Shown: positions 32,623 through 41,668 of the stretch, piece after piece | Position numbering within the stretch: position 1 is the stretch's first letter | How the letters are laid out: each line of letters opens with the position of its first letter | Assembly: GCA_020724545.1 (NCBI GenBank) | Contig: DYGR01000003.1 | Span: 1-64,000 of the forward strand | Length of the DNA: 64,000 nt | From: Candidatus Methanoperedens nitratireducens | GTDB lineage: Archaea; Halobacteriota; Methanosarcinia; Methanosarcinales; Methanoperedenaceae | Reading direction: 5' to 3' | Made by a program: the position numbers and the translations under genes | Notes under the pieces: model-generated | Told to the model about the DNA's origin: nothing | The model's database searches: none | What the model saw: only the letters and a program-made list of their open reading frames with translations

Positions 32623-35600
32623 TCTCGCAGCCGATAATACCCGGACCGGATTTCGCCTGCAGCGCCTGGAAGTGTTGAACTGGGGAACTTTTGACCAGAA
32701 GATATGGAAAATCGAGCCCTGCGGTTACAACTCTTTGCTTACAGGCGACATCGGTTCAGGAAAATCAACATTAGTGGACGCTATTATTACTCTGTTAGTT
32801 CCCTATCAAAAAATTGTTTACAACAAAGCTGCAGGAGCGGAAAGTAAAGAAAGAACCCTTCTCTCCTATGTTAGGGGTGAGTATAAAAATCAAAAAAATG
32901 AATTGGACAATTCCTCCAAACCTGTTTTTTTAAGAGATGAGGGCGATTATTCGGTTCTACTGGCCTGTTTTTATAATGAAGGATACGGTCAAAAAATTAC
33001 ATTAGCACAGGTTTTCTGGAACAGAAACGAAAAAATAGAGAAATTTTTTGTATTATCAGGGCAGGATTTAAATATTATAGAGCATTTCAAAATTAAAAAT
33101 CAAGAAAAAGATATTTTTCCACTTAAAAAACGGTTAAAGAATTTTCCTGATACCGAAATTTTTGAAAATTTCAGTGATTACAGTTCTAAATTTCGCAATA
33201 TTTTTGGTATCAAATCTGAAAAGGCACTTGAATTGTTTTATCAAACGGTCTCAATGAAATCGGTCGGTAACCTGACCGAGTTCGTGCGAAACCACATGCT
33301 TGAAAAATCCGATGTAAAAGAAAAAATTGATGAATTAAAAAGAAACTACGAAAATCTCAGAAAATCATACGAAGCAGTTCAAAAAGCCAGAAGACAGTTG
33401 CAGCAACTGCAACCTTTAGTACAGGAAATAGATGAATTTGAAAAAACAAGCATTGAGATCAAGGATTTACAGAATTGTTTAGATTCACTGCCAGTATACT
33501 TTGCTATTCAAAAAACCAGACTTTTACAAAACGAGATTAAATCTCTCAATGAAGAACTGGGAATAATTAACAATCAGATCGAAGAGATCCGAATTGATCT
33601 TCTGCGATTAAGAAATAAGGAATCAGAAGTAAAAGTAGCTATTGATAATAATAAAGAAGGTCAGCGGCTCAAAGAAATTGAAGATGAGATCAAAAGATTT
33701 GAAGAAATCAAGCAGGCCAAATTAAATAAAGAAAATGAGTACTCGAAACTATCGGAATTATTAGGATTTCCAAAAGCAACAGATGATAGAGTATTCTATC
33801 AATCATTCCATCAGGCAATCAATATCCAGGGAAAAATACAGGGTGAAGTATCAGAGCTGATTGAAAACAGAGATAATTTAAAAATCCATCTGAATAAAAT
33901 CAATGAAACTTACAACTTTGATAGAGTAGAATTAGAATCATTAAAGCAAAGAAAGACCCAGATCCCCGAAACAAATCTAAAAATCCGTGAATTGATCCTA
34001 CGAGATCTGATATTGGATGAGGATGAATTACCTTTTATTGGTGAACTCCTTAAAGTAAAAGATAATGAAAAAGTATGGGAAGGTGCTATTGAAAGGGTTC
34101 TACATAATCTCGGATTAAGCGTGCTTGTAGCTGAAGAGCATTACAGGCGAGTAAGTAGTTATGTAGATAAAACAAATCTAAAAGGACGATTAGTATATTT
34201 CAAGGTTCCTGATTCTATCAAATATCGCACACAAAAAGAAATTTTAGAAAATTCCCTGCTCAACAAAATCGAGATCAAATCCGATACACCATTTTACGAC
34301 TGGCTTGAGAATGAATTAACAGAAGGCTTTGATTATAATTGCTGTGAGACCATTGAACAGTTTCAAAGGGAATCAAAAGCTATTACCCGGAATGGACAGA
34401 TCAAGGGCGGAAAAGCCAGGCATGAAAAAGATGACCGCAGGAGTATTTTTGACCGAAAACATTACATTCTGGGCTGGAGCAACCAGGAAAAAATAAAGGC
34501 AATTGAAAAAGAGTTATTAAATCTTGAAAACCAAATAAAAGATGTTAAGACAAAAATAAAATCAGTTGAAAGTCAGCAAAAACAACTGCAAACGAAAGGA
34601 TTTAACCTGCACGACTTCATAAGATTTAAAGACTATGTTGAAATAAACTGGCAAAAAGAAGCTACTGAGATTGAGCGGCTCAAAAAGGAAAAAGAAGAAT
34701 TAGAAAAAAGTTCAGATCAACTTCAGTCCTTAAAAAAGCAACTGGAAACGACTCAAAAAGAAATTAATGATAAGGATAACCGGCAGGGCTTAAAGCAAAG
34801 GGATAAGGGGAAAATTGAAACCACTATTACGAACTATGAGGAACAGTTAAAAGATTGCAATCAGATCTCAGATAAATTATCAATAGAGGAACAAGAAACT
34901 TTCTTCCCCGGAATTCAAGATTTCTTGCAGGAAAAAGATTTTAAAATTAAAACAATAGACAAATTACAGACTGAAACAAGGAAAAGTATTGAAGATATAA
35001 AGGAAGATAAAAACAAAACAGAGAAAAGATTGCGTGATGGCATTATTTCCAAAATGCAAAAATACAAGAATGAGTATATAGAAGAGACCGTTGAAGTAGA
35101 TGCATCCATAGAGGCTATCCCTGAGTTTCGGCAGTTTCTGAGGAAAATAGAAGAAGAAGATCTACCCAGGCACGAGAAAAAATTTAAGAATTTACTCAAT
35201 GAAGGCACCATCAACGACATTGCTATTTTCAAGAACCAGTTAGAAAGTTTTGCAAAAGATATTGTAGATAAAATAAAACAAATTAATAAATCACTGATAG
35301 AGATAGAATATAACCCTGGAACATACATCGAATTATTGGCAGATAAAGTTCAGGATATTGAAATTAGAGAATTTCAGATCCAATTGCGTAATTGTCTGGA
35401 AAATACCTTTGGTGAAACAAACCTTTATAATGAAGAAAAATTCAACCAGGTAAAATTAATTCTTGATAGATTCAACAGTGGTAGCCATGTTGATATTAAC
35501 TGGACTAATAAAGTGACGGATGTTAGGAACTGGTTTACTTTTACTGCAAGTGAAAAATGGTTAGAGGATAAATCAGAAAAAGAATTTTACAGCGATTCAT

Positions 35601-35968
35601 CAGGTAAATCAGGAGGACAAAAAGAAAAATTAGCTTATACGATTTTAGCCTCTGCACTGGCTTATCAGTTCGGTTTAGAATGGAACCAGACAAAATCAAG
35701 ATCTTTTCGGTTTGTGGTCATCGATGAGGCTTTTGGCCGGGGCTCTGATGAGAGTACCCGTTATGGTCTTGAGCTTTTCAAGAAATTAAACCTGCAGTTG
35801 CTTATCATAACTCCATTGCAAAAAATCAATATAATAGAGAACTACATCCGTTCAGTTCATTTTGTTTTAAATGAGAACGGTAATAATTCACTTGTTAAGA
35901 ACTTGACCATTCAAGAGTACCAGAGAGATAAGGAAAAATATCTTAACAGAGTTGAATCTCAACAATGA
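32603..35968 (+). CDS. jetC: Wadjet SMC-like ATPase JetC
   Basis: It is the SMC-type motor of Wadjet. Walker A is GDIGSGKS (residues 48-55). Two long coiled coils (about 260-480 and 600-800) flank a hinge-like region near 470-540. The ABC signature SGGQ starts at 1003, and Walker B FVVIDEAFGRG has Asp1041-Glu1042. All catalytic parts are intact over 1121 residues. The stop overlaps the jetD ATG (ATGA). Confidence 0.95.
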   Translation: MQNLLLDLAADNTRTGFRLQRLEVLNWGTFDQKIWKIEPCGYNSLLTGDIGSGKSTLVDAIITLLVPYQKIVYNKAAGAESKERTLLSYVRGEYKNQKNELDNSSKPVFLRDEGDYSVLLACFYNEGYGQKITLAQVFWNRNEKIEKFFVLSGQDLNIIEHFKIKNQEKDIFPLKKRLKNFPDTEIFENFSDYSSKFRNIFGIKSEKALELFYQTVSMKSVGNLTEFVRNHMLEKSDVKEKIDELKRNYENLRKSYEAVQKARRQLQQLQPLVQEIDEFEKTSIEIKDLQNCLDSLPVYFAIQKTRLLQNEIKSLNEELGIINNQIEEIRIDLLRLRNKESEVKVAIDNNKEGQRLKEIEDEIKRFEEIKQAKLNKENEYSKLSELLGFPKATDDRVFYQSFHQAINIQGKIQGEVSELIENRDNLKIHLNKINETYNFDRVELESLKQRKTQIPETNLKIRELILRDLILDEDELPFIGELLKVKDNEKVWEGAIERVLHNLGLSVLVAEEHYRRVSSYVDKTNLKGRLVYFKVPDSIKYRTQKEILENSLLNKIEIKSDTPFYDWLENELTEGFDYNCCETIEQFQRESKAITRNGQIKGGKARHEKDDRRSIFDRKHYILGWSNQEKIKAIEKELLNLENQIKDVKTKIKSVESQQKQLQTKGFNLHDFIRFKDYVEINWQKEATEIERLKKEKEELEKSSDQLQSLKKQLETTQKEINDKDNRQGLKQRDKGKIETTITNYEEQLKDCNQISDKLSIEEQETFFPGIQDFLQEKDFKIKTIDKLQTETRKSIEDIKEDKNKTEKRLRDGIISKMQKYKNEYIEETVEVDASIEAIPEFRQFLRKIEEEDLPRHEKKFKNLLNEGTINDIAIFKNQLESFAKDIVDKIKQINKSLIEIEYNPGTYIELLADKVQDIEIREFQIQLRNCLENTFGETNLYNEEKFNQVKLILDRFNSGSHVDINWTNKVTDVRNWFTFTASEKWLEDKSEKEFYSDSSGKSGGQKEKLAYTILASALAYQFGLEWNQTKSRSFRFVVIDEAFGRGSDESTRYGLELFKKLNLQLLIITPLQKINIIENYIRSVHFVLNENGNNSLVKNLTIQEYQRDKEKYLNRVESQQ

Positions 35969-37170
35969 TAACGCCTGAAGAAATAAAAAAGCAAGCCGAA
36001 CGCTGGTACAAGGATTTTTTGATTGCTTCCATAACCGGGGAAAGTTTTTTTCCGAAAGAGATCCGATTTGGCAGGATCAGATCATCCGATACGCTTGAAA
36101 GTTTTTCAAAAATCCATCAGGAGATTCAAAATTTAAGAAAAAAATCGAAGGAACAATCAGGCTACGGCTATCTGATAGAGTTTATCAAAAGAAAAGACCA
36201 AAAAATCGGTGAGCAGTTGTTCCCCAACAGGATTTATTTTGAAGATGAAAGTGATTACCTGAAGTTCATCAAAAAAGAAAAGGAATACCAGGAATTTAAA
36301 CGTGCTGTAGATCAGATCACTAACACTGTTCCAAAGCTTTATGAATGGATTTTGCTAAATCCTCTAAAAGTTATTGAACATCCTGGAAAATGGACAAATT
36401 TGATAAAAGTATGCAATTTCTTCATAACCAATCCACGGCCCAATGTTTATATCCGGGAACTGCCGTTAGAACTTCACACTAAGTTTATAGAAGAAAATAA
36501 ATTCATAGTAAGGCATCTTTTGGATTTTCTTATTGACGAATATATCAACAAAGCAGAAGTTGAATTTGAGAGAAGATTTAACCTCAAGTACAGTGAGCCT
36601 TTAATAAGGTTAAGGATTTTAGATAAAGAGATTGCGAACGAGTATTTTAGTGGATTGACCGATTTAAGCATTCCTCAATCTGATTTTAATATCCTTAGTA
36701 TTAAATGCAAAAAGATTTTTATTCTTGAAAATAAGACCAATTTCTCAAATATATTTAACTTTCTTACGTTGCCCCTCTTAAAAGATTCCATGGCTATTTT
36801 CGGAAAAGGATTTCAGCTCAATTTGTTAAAAGAAGCAAAATGGCTGAGTGATAAACAGATCATTTACTGGGGCGATATAGATACCCATGGTTTTCAGATC
36901 CTCTCACAACTTCGGTCATATTTTCCAAATACTCAATCCTTGATGATGGATTTTGAAACGTTTAATGAGTTTAAAGAATTCGCTGTAACTGGAACTGAAA
37001 CAAATATCAATCAACTTATAAATTTAACAGCAGAAGAAAATCAGCTTTTTGAATACTTGTTAGATCTAAAGGAAAAAAATCGTTTAGAGCAGGAAAAAGT
37101 CAATCATTCATTTGCTTTGAGAAAAATTGAGAAACTGATATATCGAAGCAACAGACTAAATTTGATATAA
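35965..37170 (+). CDS. jetD: Wadjet TOPRIM nuclease JetD
   Basis: JetD cleaves the plasmid DNA recognised by the JetABC motor. It has an N-terminal DUF3322-like region and a C-terminal TOPRIM domain of the DUF2220 type: Glu255 in IFILENKTNF, then Asp304 and Asp306 in YWGDIDTHGF. These acidic residues bind the metal. Its last codons (LNLI and stop) lie within the right copy of the 106-bp repeat. Length (401) is normal, so the gene appears intact. Confidence 0.95.
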   Translation: MITPEEIKKQAERWYKDFLIASITGESFFPKEIRFGRIRSSDTLESFSKIHQEIQNLRKKSKEQSGYGYLIEFIKRKDQKIGEQLFPNRIYFEDESDYLKFIKKEKEYQEFKRAVDQITNTVPKLYEWILLNPLKVIEHPGKWTNLIKVCNFFITNPRPNVYIRELPLELHTKFIEENKFIVRHLLDFLIDEYINKAEVEFERRFNLKYSEPLIRLRILDKEIANEYFSGLTDLSIPQSDFNILSIKCKKIFILENKTNFSNIFNFLTLPLLKDSMAIFGKGFQLNLLKEAKWLSDKQIIYWGDIDTHGFQILSQLRSYFPNTQSLMMDFETFNEFKEFAVTGTETNINQLINLTAEENQLFEYLLDLKEKNRLEQEKVNHSFALRKIEKLIYRSNRLNLI

Positions 37171-37262
37171 GAATATTAGAGAAGAGGATATAACATGAAA
37201 AAGTTTAAGGGACAATATATTATAGATGAAAAAGGTCATAAGATGGCTGCAATCCTTCCAAT
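37157..37262 (+). repeat. 106-bp direct repeat, right copy
   Basis: It matches 29886-29991 at 97 of 106 positions. It covers the last codons of jetD, a ribosome site, and a copy of the first 22 antitoxin codons (MKKFKGQYIIDEKGHKMAAI then LPI). Beyond 37262 the similarity ends abruptly inside the next gene. Confidence 0.92.
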
Positions 37263-38313
37263 ATTAAAAGCCGTATTTCTGGCCGCATTTGTTTCTGCGT
37301 TCGTTAATCCTGCTGCAGGTCTTGAGATAGTGGATTTTTTTTCTGATTTTACAAGCAGCGATGTTACTATTAATTCCAGCCAGGATCTCCAGGGAAGAGC
37401 GGTCTTTGAACTTTTTCATGAGGGAAATCTGGTAGAATCACACGATGTGCCTTTTAATATAAAGGCAGGAGAACCAGCAACTAAAGTCATAGTATGGCAG
37501 AAAAAACCCCGGAATGACTACTATACTGCGAAGGTGAGTATATTCGATGATAGCGAACTCCTGGACAGTAAGACCTACCAGGTATCATACGGGACTGTTT
37601 CGCTACCCGGTTTCCATGTTGTGGATTTCTCACCCTCAAACAGCGGAGCGCAGTTATTGCTGCGTCCCTTTAATCCGAGTGTTGCTGATATAAAAATAGA
37701 AATGCTTGATAATAATGATATTGTTTACACAGAGACAAGAAAGGATGTATCTCTCCTGATGAATACAGAGATCAAGACAACATGGCCGTTTCTGCTCGCA
37801 GATGATAAGGAGTATACCGTCAGAGCAAAAATTTTTACTCACAGGCTCTACGCGCCCCCGTTGATCAATACATATATAGCGTATTTTACTGCGGCAGATG
37901 ATGTTGAGATCCTGCGGGACGATGTCGAGGTTGATGAGTACGGGGCGAGCGTGACCATTCGCGGCAAATCCCGTGTGCCGTTTGACGGGGACATTATCGT
38001 GAACGCAAAGAACAGGGCGACAGGGGAGGTTCAAACATTCAATCAACGTATTGAAGAGATTCTTGTCTCAGGAAAGGAAGATACTGCAGGAGTGGTATGG
38101 GGGGGGCTTGCGCCAGGAACATATTATATTGAGATCCTGGCCGTGAATCAGGACAACAGGACACTTGATAGATATGAAACCGTTTTGCGCATTCCCGAAT
38201 ATGCCAGCGCTACAGAGACCCCACCTGCAAAAAGCACACCCGGATTTATAGCGCTCATATCTATATTGATGGTATTAGCAGCATCAAGGCGGTTAAAAAG
38301 AAAAGGTGGATAA
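37195..38313 (+). CDS. Secreted protein with PGF-CTERM-like anchor; antitoxin-derived 5' end
   Basis: The frame begins with 22 codons copied from the antitoxin gene, then runs in frame into a secreted protein. Starting instead at Met17 (37243) gives an excellent signal peptide (MAAILPILKAVFLAAFVSAF, cut after about residue 25). Several beta-sandwich repeats follow. The end is TPGFIALISILMVLAAS with RRLKRK, an archaeosortase-type anchor. It overlaps the ABC permease gene by one base, so it is probably an accessory protein of that exporter. The original start was replaced at the repeat junction. Confidence 0.75.
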   Translation: MKKFKGQYIIDEKGHKMAAILPILKAVFLAAFVSAFVNPAAGLEIVDFFSDFTSSDVTINSSQDLQGRAVFELFHEGNLVESHDVPFNIKAGEPATKVIVWQKKPRNDYYTAKVSIFDDSELLDSKTYQVSYGTVSLPGFHVVDFSPSNSGAQLLLRPFNPSVADIKIEMLDNNDIVYTETRKDVSLLMNTEIKTTWPFLLADDKEYTVRAKIFTHRLYAPPLINTYIAYFTAADDVEILRDDVEVDEYGASVTIRGKSRVPFDGDIIVNAKNRATGEVQTFNQRIEEILVSGKEDTAGVVWGGLAPGTYYIEILAVNQDNRTLDRYETVLRIPEYASATETPPAKSTPGFIALISILMVLAASRRLKRKGG

Positions 38314-39467
38314 TGTTTGATCTCATCCTCAAAAATATCACCCAGAGAAAACTCAGGACCGGATTAACAATATTCGGTATAGCACTGGGCATTTTTGCGG
38401 TTATTGTTATGGGCGGGATGTCGGAGCATTTCAACCTCACTTTTGATCGGTCTATAAGTTTGACCGCGGATAAGATCCGTGTGCTGCCTGAGGGTGGATT
38501 ATTTGGCGCCAGCCTTAATGAATCTAAAGTCAGGGACGTTAAAAGGGTTCCGGGCGTCCTGGATGCATACGGGATATTGCAGGCGCCTCTTGACCCGGAG
38601 AATATCGCATTTTTTGGCGGGAATGTGATCATTGGTATCCCTCCTGAGAAACAGCAGCTTACAATGAAAGATACAGGATTATCCCAGGGCAGGTTCCTGA
38701 CCGCAGGAGATAGTTACAGGGCTGTCATTGGCAGCAGCGTTGCCCGCGAGTTCAATCTTAATGCAGGAGATGAGCTTGAGATAAAAAGTAAACGGGTACA
38801 GCGTACCGCATCCGTAACCCGTGCCAGGAATTTTACTGTTGTGGGTGTTATGGAGTACACTGGTTCTTTTTTTGATAATAGTGTGCTGATACCCCTCAGC
38901 ACGGCTCAGAGATTCTACGGTCGGACAGGTACTGTCTCATTCATATTTGCTGTTCCGGACTCAAGCACAGACACTGAGGACCTTGCAAAAAGGATAGAGC
39001 TGAATGTTGAGAGGGTTATAACCTTTTCACCAGAAGAACTAAGAAGACAGATAGAGCAATCCCTTATCATCTTCAGCCTGATTACCATAAGTGCGGCTGT
39101 GCTTGCGGCTATAATCGGGGGACTTAGCGTTATGAACACAATGCTGATGTCGGTCTCAGAGAGGACAAAGGAGTTCGGGCTTATGAAGGCACTTGGGGCA
39201 GAGACAAAGGATATACTCTTCATAACAGTCGGAGAGGCCGCACTGATGGGAATACTTGGAGGCATCATCGGCATCATCGGGGGCGGAGCCTTTGTATATT
39301 ATTTGAATGATTATCTTGCATCCCGTGGCACTGTTCTTTTTACAATTACACCAAGACTTCTTGTGATCGCTATTGTTTTCGCTATTCTTCTCGGGATACT
39401 ATCAGGTACCTACCCGGCGTACCGGGCAGCGAAAATGAGCCCGATGGAGGCTTTGCGCTATGAGTGA
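38313..39467 (+). CDS. ABC transporter permease, MacB/FtsX type
   Basis: One N-terminal span (LTIFGIALGIFAVIVMGGMS), a large extracellular MacB-PCD domain (residues 45-240), and three C-terminal spans in an FtsX domain ending AAKMSPMEALRYE. This family exports or extracts lipoproteins or peptides. The ATPase gene overlaps its end by eight bases. Confidence 0.93.
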   Translation: MFDLILKNITQRKLRTGLTIFGIALGIFAVIVMGGMSEHFNLTFDRSISLTADKIRVLPEGGLFGASLNESKVRDVKRVPGVLDAYGILQAPLDPENIAFFGGNVIIGIPPEKQQLTMKDTGLSQGRFLTAGDSYRAVIGSSVAREFNLNAGDELEIKSKRVQRTASVTRARNFTVVGVMEYTGSFFDNSVLIPLSTAQRFYGRTGTVSFIFAVPDSSTDTEDLAKRIELNVERVITFSPEELRRQIEQSLIIFSLITISAAVLAAIIGGLSVMNTMLMSVSERTKEFGLMKALGAETKDILFITVGEAALMGILGGIIGIIGGGAFVYYLNDYLASRGTVLFTITPRLLVIAIVFAILLGILSGTYPAYRAAKMSPMEALRYE

Positions 39468-40152
39468 GCCTGTACTCCGTGTCAGAGATCTCTCAAAAAC
39501 GTATATGCAGGGTAAAATCCCGGTACATGCGCTAACCGATGTGAGTTTTGATGTGAGAAAAGGCGAGCTCTTAAGCATAGTTGGACCTTCAGGGAGTGGA
39601 AAGTCCACCCTGCTCTCCATGATAGGACTTCTTGATAAACCCACAGGCGGCAGTGTCTTTATCGATGATACTGAAGTGACAGAAGCAAAGGAGAGCGATG
39701 CCCCAAGGCTGCGCCGCGAAAAGATAGGGTTTGTGTTCCAGCATTTCAACCTTATACCCACACTTTCTGCGCTGGAGAACATTGATATTGCCATGCGCTT
39801 TGCCAGAGTCCCGAAGGATATACGAAGAGAAAGAGCAATAGAACTGCTCGCCCAGATGGGACTTGCTGAGAGAGTAAACCACAGGCCATCAGAGCTATCA
39901 GGAGGAGAGCAGCAGCGTGTGGCCATAGCCAGAGCATTAGCAAACCATCCTGCGATAATCCTTGCAGATGAACCAACCGGAGAAGTGGATACAAAGACAC
40001 GGGATATGATCGTTGGGATCCTGAAAGAACTCAGTGAAAGAGGACAGACCATACTCGTCGTGACGCACGACACAGCCGTATCACAGCAGACAGGGCGGAT
40101 AATTACCATGCGCGATGGAAGGATTGCAAGCGATGAGCAGATTATGGGGTAA
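39460..40152 (+). CDS. ABC transporter ATP-binding protein, LolD/MacB type
   Basis: Walker A GPSGSGKST, signature LSGGEQQRVAIARAL, Walker B IILADEPTGEVD and the H-loop VTHD are all intact in 230 residues. It energises the permease encoded directly upstream. It is the last gene of the surface-protein/permease/ATPase operon and is convergent with the CGGC gene. Confidence 0.96.
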   Translation: MSEPVLRVRDLSKTYMQGKIPVHALTDVSFDVRKGELLSIVGPSGSGKSTLLSMIGLLDKPTGGSVFIDDTEVTEAKESDAPRLRREKIGFVFQHFNLIPTLSALENIDIAMRFARVPKDIRRERAIELLAQMGLAERVNHRPSELSGGEQQRVAIARALANHPAIILADEPTGEVDTKTRDMIVGILKELSERGQTILVVTHDTAVSQQTGRIITMRDGRIASDEQIMG

Positions 40153-40156
40153 CGGC

Positions 40157-40669
40157 TTAATGGTGCGTTCCTTCCACAATCCTCACACCTTTTTTAAGGA
40201 TCATCTGTCTTATCCCATCCAGATGAGGACATTTAGGATAACTCGATTCCATGAGCATACATGAGCTCAGATGGATCACATCCACGCCGTGTCTGAGAAG
40301 GCTGTCCACAAGCCTGTATACCCGCCTGCCAGGGCATCCGCCGCATGTGAAGAAACCTATGATCTCGGCATCAGGGCCGTATTCACTGAAACGTATCTTT
40401 CTTTTATTGAACGCCTTAAAGCATGCCACTCCAGGGCATGTCTCACTTACGATATCACACCTGACAACAGCGATCTTCGTGGTCTTTTCATCTTTTCCCA
40501 TTAAAGCGCCAGCACGTTCTGCCGCTTCCTTCACATCCTCTATGGTCACTGTATTTTTACCTTTTTTCTCTACAGATGTCTCAATACCCATTTTCGCCAT
40601 TTTACGGACGTTTTCTGGTATTTTCTCAAGTTCTTTAGATGCACTGGATTCCCATTCCATTTTTATCAC
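40157..40669 (-). CDS. PCP_red plus CGGC domain protein
   Basis: Residues 4-55 resemble the small PCP_red domain (WESSASKELEKIPENVRKMA). Residues 60-170 are a CGGC domain with Cys-rich motifs: CDIVSETCPGVAC, then FFTCGGCPGRRV and the HLSSCM strand. CGGC proteins are thought to bind metals or act in redox chemistry. An ATG at 40660 (MEWESS) is a likely alternative start. It ends four bases beyond the convergent ABC gene. Confidence 0.85.
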   Translation of the reverse strand: MIKMEWESSASKELEKIPENVRKMAKMGIETSVEKKGKNTVTIEDVKEAAERAGALMGKDEKTTKIAVVRCDIVSETCPGVACFKAFNKRKIRFSEYGPDAEIIGFFTCGGCPGRRVYRLVDSLLRHGVDVIHLSSCMLMESSYPKCPHLDGIRQMILKKGVRIVEGTHH

Positions 40670-40674
40670 TTATG

Positions 40675-41082
40675 CTACTCTCTCATGCTTTTCCATATAT
40701 TAAAGATAAATATGAATATTGAGATTGCTTCGAGCAATCCGAATACTATTACTGTGATCTGAGCAGTATAATAATCCAACCCTCTTAGCATGGCCATTCT
40801 CATGAATGGATATGAAATAGACAATCCGATTAAACCAATATTGGCAGACCACAGATGTACATATGCAAGTTTTTCGCTGAAGAGGTGCTTACCTGTAAAG
40901 CGTGGAACAATCTCATAACTCACGCCAAAAATAAAAAATGATACCCAGCCTATCAGAGTAAAATGTGAATGCATAAAACTGTATCCAGGTCCGACAATAA
41001 TCAATATCCCCAGAACTGTGCTTATGGCAAGGTATATCAGGCTCGTTTTTATAAAAAGGGTTGAGATTCTATACATAGTCAT
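40675..41082 (-). CDS. Four-span haem-copper oxidase subunit I-like membrane protein
   Basis: Four membrane spans in 135 residues. The HSHFTLIGWVSFFIFGVSYE segment and LAYVHLWSANIGLIG recall the first helices of NnrS/cbb3-type oxidase subunit I, including His residues that could bind haem b. No copper centre is present. It lies between DUF2124 and CGGC genes, with four-base overlap to DUF2124. A small haem-binding redox or sensor protein is likely, without oxidase activity. Confidence 0.75.
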   Translation of the reverse strand: MTMYRISTLFIKTSLIYLAISTVLGILIIVGPGYSFMHSHFTLIGWVSFFIFGVSYEIVPRFTGKHLFSEKLAYVHLWSANIGLIGLSISYPFMRMAMLRGLDYYTAQITVIVFGLLEAISIFIFIFNIWKSMRE

Positions 41083-41555
41083 TTGAAGCCGTATGTTGTA
41101 ACTTCCATATCGGCATCCATAATATAATCAAAATCTATCAGTTCATCCCAGCATGCTTTCTGGAAAACTCCTCCGATGCAGACCCCAAGGATCTGCCTGG
41201 CAGGATATCCTTCTGTAATATCGTCTATCAGTTTCTTTAAGCCATCGATATCTATTCCCATCTTTGGCATTGCAAGACCTCCAAGAAGCACGACTGTATC
41301 CGAGGAGGGATCGGCTTTTTTACCGAGTTGCATTCCATAGTCTGTGAATTCTACCTGTACCGCCATATCTTTCTCCAGGTTCGGTATAAATACCATCTCT
41401 TTGCCTGCGTCGCGTAAAACAAAGCCAAGAAGCTCTGCGAACGGGTTGCACCAGCCGGGGCATCCGATGAAGGTAATTTTCTTCCTGTTGCGCATAAGCT
41501 TTCTGAATGCTGTGAGCATTCCATTGATGCCTTCTGATGTTTCGATTTGTTTCAT
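41079..41555 (-). CDS. DUF2124 protein
   Basis: The 158 residues follow the methanogen DUF2124 family: ITFIGCPGWCNPFAELLGFV, then DTVVLLGGLAMPKMGID and the ILGVCIGGVF strand. The fold is Rossmann-like, and two conserved Cys (GCPGWC) suggest redox or metal binding. Function is unknown. It forms a short operon with the membrane protein and CGGC genes downstream. Confidence 0.88.
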   Translation of the reverse strand: MKQIETSEGINGMLTAFRKLMRNRKKITFIGCPGWCNPFAELLGFVLRDAGKEMVFIPNLEKDMAVQVEFTDYGMQLGKKADPSSDTVVLLGGLAMPKMGIDIDGLKKLIDDITEGYPARQILGVCIGGVFQKACWDELIDFDYIMDADMEVTTYGFK

Positions 41556-41668
41556 GAAATCACAGAGTATGGATTGTTGAAAGAGGGATATAAGTATTTA
41601 TTTTTTCTAGAGTTGATTCCACTGGTATGGTTACATTCATTAGTCGGAAAATAGAATATTAATGCAAA

